From contig DDUV01000058.1 of the NCBI GenBank assembly GCA_002344975.1, positions 13,228 through 56,075 on the forward strand: 42,848 bases of DNA, read 5' to 3'. Below the pieces are notes generated by a model. That model ran no database searches, was not told the origin of the DNA, and saw only the letters and a list, made by a program, of their open reading frames with translations. The stretch is from Saprospiraceae bacterium UBA2329 (GTDB lineage Bacteria; Bacteroidota; Bacteroidia; Chitinophagales; Saprospiraceae). The translations under genes were made by a program, and so were the position numbers. This document shows positions 33,610-41,765 of this stretch, in pieces. Each line of letters begins with the position of its first letter. Within the stretch, counting starts at the first letter, position 1.

Positions 33610-34905
33610 ATGAAAATGACCAAATTTTCCATTCTGCTCAGCTTCACGCTGATGGCCGCCGTCCTGACGACTGCGAACGCACAGTACGACGACATTTATT
33701 TCGATCCGAGCCGGGATGCGCCTGCTTCCTCTACCAAAGGCAGCCGGTATGACAGAAACGCCGATTACAGCAGTACGACGACTTCTGCTACACCGAGCAA
33801 TTACGCCTACGACGACAGTGGTTTCGACTTTGGCCGCAACCCCGAAGTGAACCGCGCAGATGACGAGTACGATTACTACTACACTTCGCGCATTCGCCGT
33901 TTCAACCGCCCGTATTATGGTTTCGATTTCTTCGATCCCGTTTATGTGGATGCCAACTACTACGATCCTTACCTCACTCCGGGCGCTACCGTGCTGATTT
34001 ATGACAATTTCAACTCGTACAGCGCTTTCAACTCCTGGAACCGCTGGAACCGTTGGAATCGCGTCAACAGCTTCTCCTCCTGGGGCTGGAATCCTTACAC
34101 GCCTTACTATTCCTCTTGGGCCTGGAACCGCAACAATGTCGGTTTCAATAGCTTCAATTCCTGGGACCCGTGGTATGGCTCTTATGCCAACAACTTCGCA
34201 GTCAATAACTTCTACGGAGTAGGCGGCGGCGGATTTGTTTCCAATTATTACTGCCCGCCGTCTTGGGGTGCTAATAATTCCTACAATACGGTGAACAACA
34301 CCAACAACAACAGCGCCAATCCCAACGGTACCTATTATGGTCCGCGCACGGGCGGCGCTACTTACACGCCGAATAACACGACCGGCCGCGCCCGCATCTC
34401 TTCGCTGGAAGCGCCGCGCGAAGCCAACAACAACCCTGTGATAGACAGAGCGCGCACCGTTTCTTCCGGGGCCATTCCTACTGCTCCGAGAACCGAGCCT
34501 TCCCGCACTTACGAGCAGCAGCCTTCTCGCACCACGCAGCCCTCGCGCACTACGACGACGGAACCTACGCGCACTTACGAGCAGCCTGCGCGCACCACGC
34601 AGCCTACGCCGAGCCGCACCTATGACCAACCCTCGCGTACTACTCAGCCTACGCCGAGCCGTACTTACGATCAGCCTTCGCGCACCACGCAGCCTACGCC
34701 GAGTCGCACTTATGACGCACCTCGCAGTACGCCTACGCCGTCTCGCAGCTACGAATCTCCGCGCAGCTACGATGCACCTCGCAGCACGCCGAGCAGCACG
34801 CCTACGCCGTCTCGCAGCTACGACAGCGGCAGCAGCCGTTCTTCTTCGGGTTCAACTGCTCCGAGCAGCTCTCCGAGTCCGGCCCGTTCTCGCGGCGGCA
34901 AATAA
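33610..34905 (+). CDS. secreted low-complexity repeat protein, function unknown
   Basis: A 431-residue exported protein. A signal peptide spans about 1-24 (FSILLSFTLMAAVLTTANA). Residues 25-250 are rich in Tyr, Asn, Trp and Ser (runs such as NSWNRWNRWNRVNSF). The last 150 residues are Ser/Thr/Pro/Arg repeats with a 15-residue unit, TQPTPSRTYDQPSRT; at DNA level the unit recurs every 45 bp from 34600, 34645 and 34690. There is no Cys-based lipobox, barrel pattern or T9SS domain that I can see. The basic tail could bind acidic polymers or membranes, but this is speculation. Closed by a strong terminator. Confidence 0.8.
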   Translation: MKMTKFSILLSFTLMAAVLTTANAQYDDIYFDPSRDAPASSTKGSRYDRNADYSSTTTSATPSNYAYDDSGFDFGRNPEVNRADDEYDYYYTSRIRRFNRPYYGFDFFDPVYVDANYYDPYLTPGATVLIYDNFNSYSAFNSWNRWNRWNRVNSFSSWGWNPYTPYYSSWAWNRNNVGFNSFNSWDPWYGSYANNFAVNNFYGVGGGGFVSNYYCPPSWGANNSYNTVNNTNNNSANPNGTYYGPRTGGATYTPNNTTGRARISSLEAPREANNNPVIDRARTVSSGAIPTAPRTEPSRTYEQQPSRTTQPSRTTTTEPTRTYEQPARTTQPTPSRTYDQPSRTTQPTPSRTYDQPSRTTQPTPSRTYDAPRSTPTPSRSYESPRSYDAPRSTPSSTPTPSRSYDSGSSRSSSGSTAPSSSPSPARSRGGK

Positions 34906-34958
34906 AATAAAGATCGCGTGGGGTAGAGGCTATTAGAAAATGGCTCGCCCTGCCGCAC

Positions 34959-35001
34959 AAGTGGGTGTAGTTGGATGATACCATGTACACCCACTTTTTT
35001 T
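34959..35001 (+). terminator. intrinsic terminator after the repeat protein
   Basis: A perfect 11-bp stem, AAGTGGGTGTA (34959-34969) with TACACCCACTT (34986-34996), has an inner TGG/CCA pair set in the loop and is followed by a T-run to 35001. Confidence 0.9.
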
Positions 35002-35036
35002 ATGCCCCTTCGTTTCATTTTAAAGACCAATCAACT

Positions 35037-36506
35037 ATGAAAGTGCATCTGTTTTGGGCAGCCTTCACCGCTGCTTGTTTTCTCTCTCCATTATACAGCA
35101 GCGCACAGGGCGTGGCCGATGCCCTGCGTTACTCTACCTTTGATCCTTTAGGCTCGGCAAGGGCCTTGGGTACCGGCAACTCTATGAGTGCTCTGGGCGC
35201 CGACTTTTCCGCTGTGAGTTCCAATCCGGCGGGCTTAGCCTGGTACCGCAAAAGCGAGTTTACTATTACGCCCAATTTTCTGAATGCCAACGCCAGGAGT
35301 ACCTTGCTTTCAGGGCAGGGCAACGCTGAAGAAAAAGGCAATAAAGGCAATTTGAACTTCGGCAATCTGGGCTTGGTATTGTTTTCCGATCCGTCCGGCC
35401 CCGACTGGCGGGCGCTCAATTTCAGCTTTGGTATCAATCGCTTGCAAAACTTTCACAGGGAATTGTACTTCCGGGGAGATTCCCGTGGGTCAATCGTTAA
35501 TCGCTTTCAGGAAATAGCCAATTCCGGACAAGGGACCAATAATTTTGAAACTGATCTGGCAGGCAGAGCCACAGCTATTTATGATGACGACAGGAACGGA
35601 GTGTTCGAGACGGACATGGATTTGGCGCCCAATGCGCTGATTCGTAGGCAACAAAGCATCAACAACAGCGGCTCCATCAGCGAAATGACGTTTTCGGCTG
35701 CCGCCAATTTTAAGGATTTCCTCATGGTGGGCGCTACCATCGGCATTCCTTTAGTGCGGTATTCGGAAGTAAAAAATTATGACGAGGAAGATTTTCAATC
35801 AGCCATTCCTTTTTTTGACAACCTCCAATACGTCGAGCGAGTAAGTACTTCCGGCGTAGGCATCAACGCCAAAATCGGCATCATTGCACGTCCGCATCAG
35901 ATGCTTCGAATCGGCGCCGCTGTTCACACGCCTACTTTGTACAGCCTTACCGACGAGTACACCACTGAGCTGACCTACAATTACACCAATGCAGGGCAGG
36001 CGCAGACAGGCAGTGCCATCTCGCCCGACGGCTCCTTTGAATATGGCTTGCGTTCGCCCTGGCGTTTCATCGGCAGTGCCGGCGTTATTGTCGGCAAGGC
36101 GGGCTTTATCACGGCAGAGGCCGAGTATGTGGACTACGGCAGCGCGAGCCTGCGTTTTCGCGATTTTCCCGCCGATGAAAGCATTGCCAACGACAACATC
36201 GCAGCCCAATTGCAACCCGCCTTGCACCTGCGCATCGGGGGCGAAGTGGCCTACAAAACCTTCCGTTTCAGGGCAGGCGCCGGTCTCAACCCCTCTGCCA
36301 GAGTGGTTGATAACGACATCACCAATTTCACCCTGAGCGCAGGCGTGGGCGTGCGCGGCCGCAATTCCTTTATTGATCTGGGGTATCGCATCAGCGGCTT
36401 TGGGGAGAGCTATCAGCCCTACCTGACTGCCGAAGCGCCGGAGCAATTGGTGGACTCCAAAACCCAAAGAGGCCTGACCGCGTTAACTGTGGGTTTCCGG
36501 TTCTAA
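35037..36506 (+). CDS. outer-membrane transport protein, OmpP1/FadL-type
   Basis: A 489-residue outer-membrane beta-barrel. A signal peptide ends near residue 24 (SPLYSSAQG). The segment DALRYSTFDPLGSARALGTGNSMSALGADFSAVSSNPAGLAWY is the hallmark N-terminus of Bacteroidota FadL/OmpP1-type proteins, and the C-terminus ends in aromatic VGFRF, a barrel end signal. FadL proteins take up hydrophobic compounds; the ligand here is unknown. The frame is open to 34971, but that would translate the terminator; the ATG at 35037 gives the signal peptide. It is followed after 15 nt by the next gene. Confidence 0.85.
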   Translation: MKVHLFWAAFTAACFLSPLYSSAQGVADALRYSTFDPLGSARALGTGNSMSALGADFSAVSSNPAGLAWYRKSEFTITPNFLNANARSTLLSGQGNAEEKGNKGNLNFGNLGLVLFSDPSGPDWRALNFSFGINRLQNFHRELYFRGDSRGSIVNRFQEIANSGQGTNNFETDLAGRATAIYDDDRNGVFETDMDLAPNALIRRQQSINNSGSISEMTFSAAANFKDFLMVGATIGIPLVRYSEVKNYDEEDFQSAIPFFDNLQYVERVSTSGVGINAKIGIIARPHQMLRIGAAVHTPTLYSLTDEYTTELTYNYTNAGQAQTGSAISPDGSFEYGLRSPWRFIGSAGVIVGKAGFITAEAEYVDYGSASLRFRDFPADESIANDNIAAQLQPALHLRIGGEVAYKTFRFRAGAGLNPSARVVDNDITNFTLSAGVGVRGRNSFIDLGYRISGFGESYQPYLTAEAPEQLVDSKTQRGLTALTVGFRF

Positions 36507-36521
36507 AACCCGGAACCCTCT

Positions 36522-37751
36522 ATGGATTCACTCACGCAAATTACCCTCGGCGCCGCCGTAGGGGAGGTCATTTTGGGCCGCAAACTCGGCAACCGCGCCA
36601 TGATCTGGGGCGCGGTTGCCGGCACCATCCCCGATCTGGACGTCATGGCCAATTTGGTCACCGACGAAATCAGCGCACTGGCCTTTCACCGCGCCATTAC
36701 TCATTCGCTCACTTTTTCAGTAGTGGCTGCCCCCGTTCTCGGTTGGCTATTGCATCGCATGGACGGGCACGAAGGCGGGCTGGGCAATCCGGCTCGATGG
36801 CGCGATTTGGGCTTGGCGGCATTGGCCGTTTTTGTGTTGGTAGCCGGCGGTTCTTTGGTGATGCCGATCCCCTGGTTGGAGGTGTTGAAAATCGGTTCGG
36901 TTGTCACGGCAGCCATCATTTTTTTTCCTTTGCTCAGTATGATTTTGCGGGCGGTAAGAGGCATTTCGCGGCCACAGGAACAGCGCCCCGGCTTCAAATT
37001 GTGGACTTGGTTTTTCTTTTGGTCCATCATCACTCACCCGCTATTGGACGCCTGCACCACCTACGGCACCCAATTGTTTCAGCCGTTTTCCGACTATCGT
37101 GCGGCGCTCAACAACATCTCCGTAGCCGATCCGGCCTACACTTTCCCGTTTCTGCTGTTTGTCATCATCGCCTCCCGGATGGCCAAAACAGGCCGCGCCC
37201 GCCGTATTTTCAACTGGATCGGCATCGGCATCAGCAGTGCCTACATGATGTTTACTTTTTATAACAAGGTGAAAGTGGACGGTATTTTCGAGCGTTCCCT
37301 GCAACGAGAAAATATTGCAGCACAGCGTTTTATGACCTCGCCCACCATTCTCAACAACATCCTGTGGCAGGGCGTGGCAGAAGGCGATTCGGTGTATCAT
37401 CACGGCATGTACTCGTTGTTGGATGCCCGTCCGGAGGTGGACTCTTTTGTACAAATTCCCAAACACCACGATTGGATTCGACCCTACGCCGATGAGCGGC
37501 CGATACGAGTATTGCGCTGGTTTTCAGACGACTACTACACAGTGCTGAGGCGAAAGGACGGTCGCTTGCAGTTCAACGACCTCCGTTTCGGTTCTATGAC
37601 GGGCCGTTTTGATACAGAAACCGACCTCGTTTTTGGCTTTATTATTGAAGAAAAAGACGGCCAACTGTTGGTCACCGGCGCCAATGAACGCCCCGATGCT
37701 GCGGGAGATTCATTCCGGCAATTGTGGCTGCGGATGCTGGGCCGCAACTGA
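36522..37751 (+). CDS. membrane-bound metal-dependent hydrolase (YdjM/DUF457 family)
   Basis: A 409-residue integral membrane protein. The N-terminus MDSLTQITLGAAVGEVILG, the GTIPDLDVMANL aspartates and the HRAITHSLTFS histidines match the LexA-binding/inner-membrane hydrolase family (YdjM, DUF457), whose substrate is not known. Further hydrophobic segments follow, with a second His-containing loop (SIITHPLLDACTTYG). The C-terminal 170 residues are soluble. It sits 15 nt after the FadL-type gene and 49 nt before a PorV-like gene, so the three may be co-transcribed. Confidence 0.82.
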   Translation: MDSLTQITLGAAVGEVILGRKLGNRAMIWGAVAGTIPDLDVMANLVTDEISALAFHRAITHSLTFSVVAAPVLGWLLHRMDGHEGGLGNPARWRDLGLAALAVFVLVAGGSLVMPIPWLEVLKIGSVVTAAIIFFPLLSMILRAVRGISRPQEQRPGFKLWTWFFFWSIITHPLLDACTTYGTQLFQPFSDYRAALNNISVADPAYTFPFLLFVIIASRMAKTGRARRIFNWIGIGISSAYMMFTFYNKVKVDGIFERSLQRENIAAQRFMTSPTILNNILWQGVAEGDSVYHHGMYSLLDARPEVDSFVQIPKHHDWIRPYADERPIRVLRWFSDDYYTVLRRKDGRLQFNDLRFGSMTGRFDTETDLVFGFIIEEKDGQLLVTGANERPDAAGDSFRQLWLRMLGRN

Positions 37752-37800
37752 GGCAATACCCGCCTTATTCCTACGTTTCCATTTTCAAAAAAAGCAGAAA

Positions 37801-38895
37801 ATGACTTCCATTTTTACAAAAACGATGCGGTGGTGGATGCCGGTGGTGATGTTGTGTGGCTTTATTTCAAACGCAACTGCACAGAAATACAGCAATGAAT
37901 TTCTCTCTATCGGCGTGGGAGCCAGAGCGCAGGGCATGGGCATGGCCGTTATTGCCGGCGGTTCGGACGTGACTTCCGGCGTATGGAATCCGGCTGGACT
38001 GGCGGGTATTGATCTGCCCAACGGCTTTCAGTTGGGGGCCATGCACTCCGAGTGGTTTGGCGGCGTGGGCAAATTCGACTATGCAGGCGTGGTGCTGCCT
38101 TTGGCCAACAACCATCGCCGTTTGGGCTTGTCATTCATTCGTTTCGGCATTGATCAGATTCCCAATACACTCACCCTTTATGAAGACGACGGCACGGTGA
38201 ATTACGACAACGTGAGCGAGTTTTCGGCCGCCGATTATGCCTTTGTGCTGAGTTATGCCCAGTTGGTCAAGCCGGAAGTCGGTAAATTGGCTGTGGGCGG
38301 CAACATCAAAATAGTACACCGGCGCATCGGGCCGTTTGCTACTTCCTGGGGTTTCGGCGCCGATCTGGGTTTGCAATACCGGCTGAACAAGTGGCGGCTG
38401 GGCGTACTGGCCCGCGATATTACCACCACGTTCAACGCCTGGGCATTCAGCTTCACCGACGAGCAAAAAGAGGTACTCTCGCTGACCAATAATGAAATCC
38501 CCATCAACAGCGTGGAGATCACCCGACCGCAAATTATATTGGGCATCACCCGCCGTTTTGAATGGAAAAACGTAGGCATCTCGCCAGAAATAGACCTCAT
38601 TGCCACTACCGACGGGCGACGCAATACGCTCATTTCAGCAGCCCCGTTCAGCATAGACCCCGCCATCGGATTAGAGTTGGATTACAAACAAAAGGTCTTC
38701 CTGCGCGGCGGTGCGAGCCAGTTTCAGCGCGAAATGGATTTTGGCGGCAAGGAGTTGCTGGGCGTACGGCCGGCCATCGGCGTGGGTCTGAAAGTGGGCG
38801 CACTGAATCTGGACTACGCGTTCACGGATTTAGGCTCGCAGCAGAACACGTTTTCGCACGTTGTTTCAGTGATGCTGAATGTGCGGAGGAGGTGA
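37801..38895 (+). CDS. PorV/PorQ-family outer-membrane protein
   Basis: A 364-residue outer-membrane protein with a signal peptide (VVMLCGFISNATAQ). The block NEFLSIGVGARAQGMGMAVIAGGSDVTSGVWNPAGL is the recognised start of the PorV/PorQ family, 14-strand barrels related to FadL. PorV shuttles type IX secretion substrates to the attachment complex. The window also encodes a T9SS-tagged amylase, but many Bacteroidota carry several PorV-like paralogues, so this may not be PorV itself. The start at 37801 is chosen for the signal peptide. It converges on xisI with 18 bp between stops. Confidence 0.8.
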   Translation: MTSIFTKTMRWWMPVVMLCGFISNATAQKYSNEFLSIGVGARAQGMGMAVIAGGSDVTSGVWNPAGLAGIDLPNGFQLGAMHSEWFGGVGKFDYAGVVLPLANNHRRLGLSFIRFGIDQIPNTLTLYEDDGTVNYDNVSEFSAADYAFVLSYAQLVKPEVGKLAVGGNIKIVHRRIGPFATSWGFGADLGLQYRLNKWRLGVLARDITTTFNAWAFSFTDEQKEVLSLTNNEIPINSVEITRPQIILGITRRFEWKNVGISPEIDLIATTDGRRNTLISAAPFSIDPAIGLELDYKQKVFLRGGASQFQREMDFGGKELLGVRPAIGVGLKVGALNLDYAFTDLGSQQNTFSHVVSVMLNVRRR

Positions 38896-38913
38896 GTTGG
38901 GGATACAAAGTAA

Positions 38914-39255
38914 TCAGGCTATTGCAAAGTCGGGGAGTAAAGGCCGTTGATATAGGGGGTGAAACGCAAGAACAATGTCGCTTTTAGGTATGCCTTTCTC
39001 CGCCAACAGCAGTGCTACTTTCAGGTCGGTTCCGTCATGTTGAATCAAAACCCGCCCCTGATCGTTTACGTCAATATGCAAAAAAGGTGTATATTCTCTG
39101 TAGTCATCTTCCCAGCCTACGGAAAAAAGCAGGTAATGGCCCCGTTCGTCGTCTGTAATCAATTGTGTTTGAACACTTTCGTCTGAGGGCGACATAGCTG
39201 CGATCTCTACAAAGAGTTCACGGACAATTTTTTTGTAAAGCGCTATTTTTTCCAT
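38914..39255 (-). CDS. xisI: XisI family protein
   Basis: A 113-residue protein of the XisI family, first known as a controlling factor for excision of the fdxN element in Anabaena. The pattern is intact: DDERGHYLLFSVGWEDDYREYTPFLHIDV, then GRVLIQHDGTDLKVALLLAEKGIPKSDIVLAFHPLYQRPLLPDFAIA. It overlaps the end of xisH by 13 nt, as in other xisHI pairs. Both genes are AT-richer than their neighbours, which suggests acquisition. XisI is usually found paired with XisH and may modulate it; the molecular role is not established. Confidence 0.9.
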   Translation of the reverse strand: MEKIALYKKIVRELFVEIAAMSPSDESVQTQLITDDERGHYLLFSVGWEDDYREYTPFLHIDVNDQGRVLIQHDGTDLKVALLLAEKGIPKSDIVLAFHPLYQRPLLPDFAIA

Positions 39256-39655
39256 TGTGTAATTATTGATTCTTTTTCATTGAAAATCAGCAACTTCAAT
39301 TGATACAAATCTGCTATTTCCATAAAAAACGGATCGTCGAAAAATTTGGTATAAAATCCATTCGGTATTGCCAAAAACAATGTTCTGTCGGATTCTTTTT
39401 GAGCTAAAGCAGGTCTGTAAAGCAGGAATTGTCCCAATGCCTCCTCAAATGCATCCATGTCTGATAAACTCACAAAACTCTTTATCTCCACAGCAATTTT
39501 TTCATTTTCTCTTTCGGCGCCGACGAGTTCTGCTCCCAAATCTATATACCCCTTCCGTCTCCCGATTCTCATGAAGTAAGGATCGTGGGGATGGTCCATC
39601 CATCGTTTTCCAAAGCATGACGGACTACATGGTGGAAAAAATCTCTCGCGGGCAT
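39243..39655 (-). pseudogene. xisH: xisH with a one-base frameshift near the N-terminus
   Basis: XisH is a PD-(D/E)xK-nuclease-fold protein of about 138 residues. Here the N-terminus MPARDFFHHVVRHALENDGW reads from the ATG at 39655, but the frame hits a TGA at 39571-39569. The rest (HDPYFMRIGRRKGYIDLGAE, then IAVEIKSF, GQFLLYRPAL) continues in another frame to 39243. One base is missing between the ATC at 39592-39590 and the following C-run; inserting one base restores a family-like junction. The catalytic-type D and E-x-K residues are intact. A -7 element at 39680-39673 supports the upstream start. It could be a true inactivation or a sequencing error in CCCC. Confidence 0.85.
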
Positions 39656-39672
39656 TAAGATGTATTTATGTG

Positions 39673-39680
39673 CAAATATA
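39673..39680 (-). promoter_or_regulatory. -7 element for xisHI
   Basis: The minus strand reads TATATTTG, an exact TAnnTTTG match, 17 nt upstream of the original xisH ATG at 39655. Confidence 0.55.
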
Positions 39681-39738
39681 CGATAATCCGCCAACGCCTG
39701 CCTTTGTACTTTCTGTCTATTTTTTAAAAAACACTGCT

Positions 39739-39924
39739 ATGACCAGAATCTTATTCCTCGTCCTTTTTTGTGCAATAGCGGCGACCGCAGTCGTCTCCGC
39801 ACAAACAAAATTCAGTATCGGCCCGGAAGCGGGCATCTCTGTGTCTACCGAACTCAACTTCAGGCCCGTTTTCCGTCGCCATGATATGTTTCTGACTTTG
39901 GCGTATTTTTTGGCAACTAACTGA
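39739..39924 (+). pseudogene. truncated outer-membrane beta-barrel gene
   Basis: A 61-residue frame: a clean signal peptide (ILFLVLFCAIAATAVVSAQ), then KFSIGPEAGISVST, the typical opening of a PorT/OMP_b-brl type barrel. After about residue 37 similarity to a barrel stops and the frame ends at 39924. Normal members have 180-220 residues, so this is a 5' remnant. The following 227 bp up to the protease holds no barrel continuation in any frame that I can see. Confidence 0.55.
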
Positions 39925-40041
39925 TACGCCGGCCCCCATTTCGTAGATCAAAACCCGCAGTACATCTGTTGAAAAATAGCTTTTTTGGTCAAACATGACT
40001 AAATTGCCCAAGATTTTCAAAGGCAGCGTTTCATTGGTCAT
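39850..40041 (-). other. possible small ORF or gene remnant opposite the truncated barrel
   Basis: A minus-strand frame starting MTNETLPLKILGNLVMFDQK is open from 40041 and reads into the antisense of the barrel remnant. The first 60 or so residues do not look like a simple antisense shadow, and the DNA is AT-richer than its flanks, but I recognise no family. It may be the 5' fragment of an inserted gene. Confidence 0.25.
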
Positions 40042-40088
40042 CGAATAGAATTACCCGATGCTTTCTTGAACGCTAACCGTGAGTAATC

Positions 40089-40120
40089 AGCACATTATCA
40101 CATCGTCACATCAGCACATT
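40089..40120. repeat. octamer array upstream of the S8 protease
   Basis: Four 8-nt units: AGCACATT, ATCACATC, GTCACATC, AGCACATT. They are the reverse complement of the units after murG (22078-22125). The array ends 31 nt before the protease ATG. Confidence 0.75.
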
Positions 40121-40151
40121 GATTCATCTTCTCACCCAAATACTTCTGACA

Positions 40152-41663
40152 ATGCTCTATTTGGCAGGATTTATCGGAACCGTGACCACGCTCGCAGCCT
40201 GGTTGTTGTTGAAAGCCCGCGGGCGCAGCGTTCGCGGATTGCCCGGCGGTTTTATCATTGCACTGGGCGCTTACCTCATCGGATTGCTATTTTCAGGTGT
40301 GGGGCTGGAGGCCAAGTTGGGCGTCTTTGCGCGAGATATGCTGGTAGTGGCTGTGTCCGGCATAGCCGTGATGGCGATGGTGGCGCGGCGCAAGGCATTG
40401 GGACCCGGCCTCTTGGCACTGGGCCTGTTGCTGGCCTGGTTTGTGCAGTTTCAGTTGCGCCCCACCATGCAGCAGGCCGCCGAACGCATAGAATTGGATG
40501 CCGATGGCGAATTGCTCATCCAGATCAGCGAGGGGAGGCAGGTAAAAGAACTCAATGCGCTGATACAGGAATATGGCCTTGACATTCAGCCTGCATTCTC
40601 GCCCGCCAGCCCGGAAATCACGCAATTGGACAACTACTATGTGGTGAACGTACCGACCGCCCAGGAAGGCAAACTCGGCCGCATCAAAAAATCCCTCCAT
40701 CGCTCCGGCATGATTGATTGGTTGGAAGAAAATGAAGTGGTAACGGTGGCGCCCATGCCCGCTCAAAACCCCGCGCCCATACAGCGCCGCTACGGCATTG
40801 ACGACCCCGGCCTGAGCCAACTCTGGGGATTTGAAGCCATGCAGGTGGACCAACTCTACGAAACCCTCCGCAAGGGCAATATCCAACCCAGGAAAAAAGC
40901 GCTCATCGCTATTTTAGACACCGGCGTGGATGCCCAACACGAAGACATCAAAGCCAATTACCGCTCTCTCTCAGCCGCCTACGACAATGACCCGATGAAG
41001 CACGGTACGCACTGCGCAGGCATTGCGGCCTCTGTGTCGAACAACGGATTGGGGGTGGCCTCTTTTTCTGTGGACAATGCCTTCTTTCAGGTCGCCAGTA
41101 TAAAAGTACTCAACGCGGGCGGCTCCGGTACGCAGCAGGGCATCATTCGCGGCATGATTGAAGCCGCCGATGCAGGGGCCGACGTGATTTCCATGTCGCT
41201 GGGCGGGCGCACGGGTTCCGTCAAACAAACGGCCTATGAAAAAGCAGTGAAGTACGCCGCCAAAAAAGGCGCCATTGTGGTGGCCGCAGCCGGCAATTCC
41301 AACCGCAATGCCAAAGATTTTGCCCCCGTGAATACGCCCGGCGTCATTGGCGTGAGCGCGGTGGATGCCGGTTTGAACCGGGCCGTTTTTTCCAACTTTG
41401 TCAACGATATCCCCTGGGCGGTAGCTGCTCCGGGCGTGGACATTTATTCCACCGTTCCCGGCAATCAGTATGCGTCGTTCAACGGCACCTCAATGGCTAC
41501 GCCGTATGTGGCCGGTCTGCTGGGCTTGCTCAAGAGCATCCGCCCGGAACTGACGGCCCGCGAGGCATACAATTTGCTGCAAAGCACCGGCAAGGAAACC
41601 AAAAATACCCGCGAAACCGGCCGCCTGATTCAACCGGCGAAGGCTGTGGGTGGTTTGAGGTAG
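40152..41663 (+). CDS. membrane-anchored S8 (subtilisin-like) serine protease
   Basis: A 503-residue protease. Instead of a signal peptide the N-terminal 105 residues form about four hydrophobic segments (MLYLAGFIGTVTTLAAWLLL onward). A propeptide-like region of about 105-210 precedes the subtilase domain with the full triad: D256 in AILDTGVD, H284 in HGTHCAGIAAS and S447 in NGTSMATPYVAGL; the oxyanion Asn is in AAAGNSN. The polytopic anchor suggests a membrane-bound processing or quality-control role rather than a secreted digestive enzyme; that is inference. A TTG at 40119 would add 11 residues, partly from the repeat array, so I use the ATG at 40152. Confidence 0.87.
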   Translation: MLYLAGFIGTVTTLAAWLLLKARGRSVRGLPGGFIIALGAYLIGLLFSGVGLEAKLGVFARDMLVVAVSGIAVMAMVARRKALGPGLLALGLLLAWFVQFQLRPTMQQAAERIELDADGELLIQISEGRQVKELNALIQEYGLDIQPAFSPASPEITQLDNYYVVNVPTAQEGKLGRIKKSLHRSGMIDWLEENEVVTVAPMPAQNPAPIQRRYGIDDPGLSQLWGFEAMQVDQLYETLRKGNIQPRKKALIAILDTGVDAQHEDIKANYRSLSAAYDNDPMKHGTHCAGIAASVSNNGLGVASFSVDNAFFQVASIKVLNAGGSGTQQGIIRGMIEAADAGADVISMSLGGRTGSVKQTAYEKAVKYAAKKGAIVVAAAGNSNRNAKDFAPVNTPGVIGVSAVDAGLNRAVFSNFVNDIPWAVAAPGVDIYSTVPGNQYASFNGTSMATPYVAGLLGLLKSIRPELTAREAYNLLQSTGKETKNTRETGRLIQPAKAVGGLR

Positions 41664-41696
41664 CCGGTTCCAGGGATGAGGGGTGAGTGTGTGAGC

Positions 41697-41724
41697 AACC
41701 CGGAACCTTGAACCCGGAACCCGG
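41697..41724. repeat. heptamer array in the protease-CDF gap
   Basis: Four 7-nt units, AACCCGG, AACCTTG, AACCCGG, AACCCGG, 33 nt after the protease stop codon. Confidence 0.8.
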
Positions 41725-41765
41725 AGGGCTTGATTCCCCTTCACCAAGCAAAGTATAAACAAACG

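Noticed and set aside
33604..34629. 341-aa minus-strand Arg/Val-rich ORF opposite the repeat protein
   Set aside because: Low-complexity antisense reading; the plus strand has a signal peptide and fits its terminator.
38914..39655. Excisable element controlled by XisH/XisI
   Set aside because: No recombinase (xisF type), attachment repeats or interrupted gene is seen nearby; xisHI pairs are commonly found alone.
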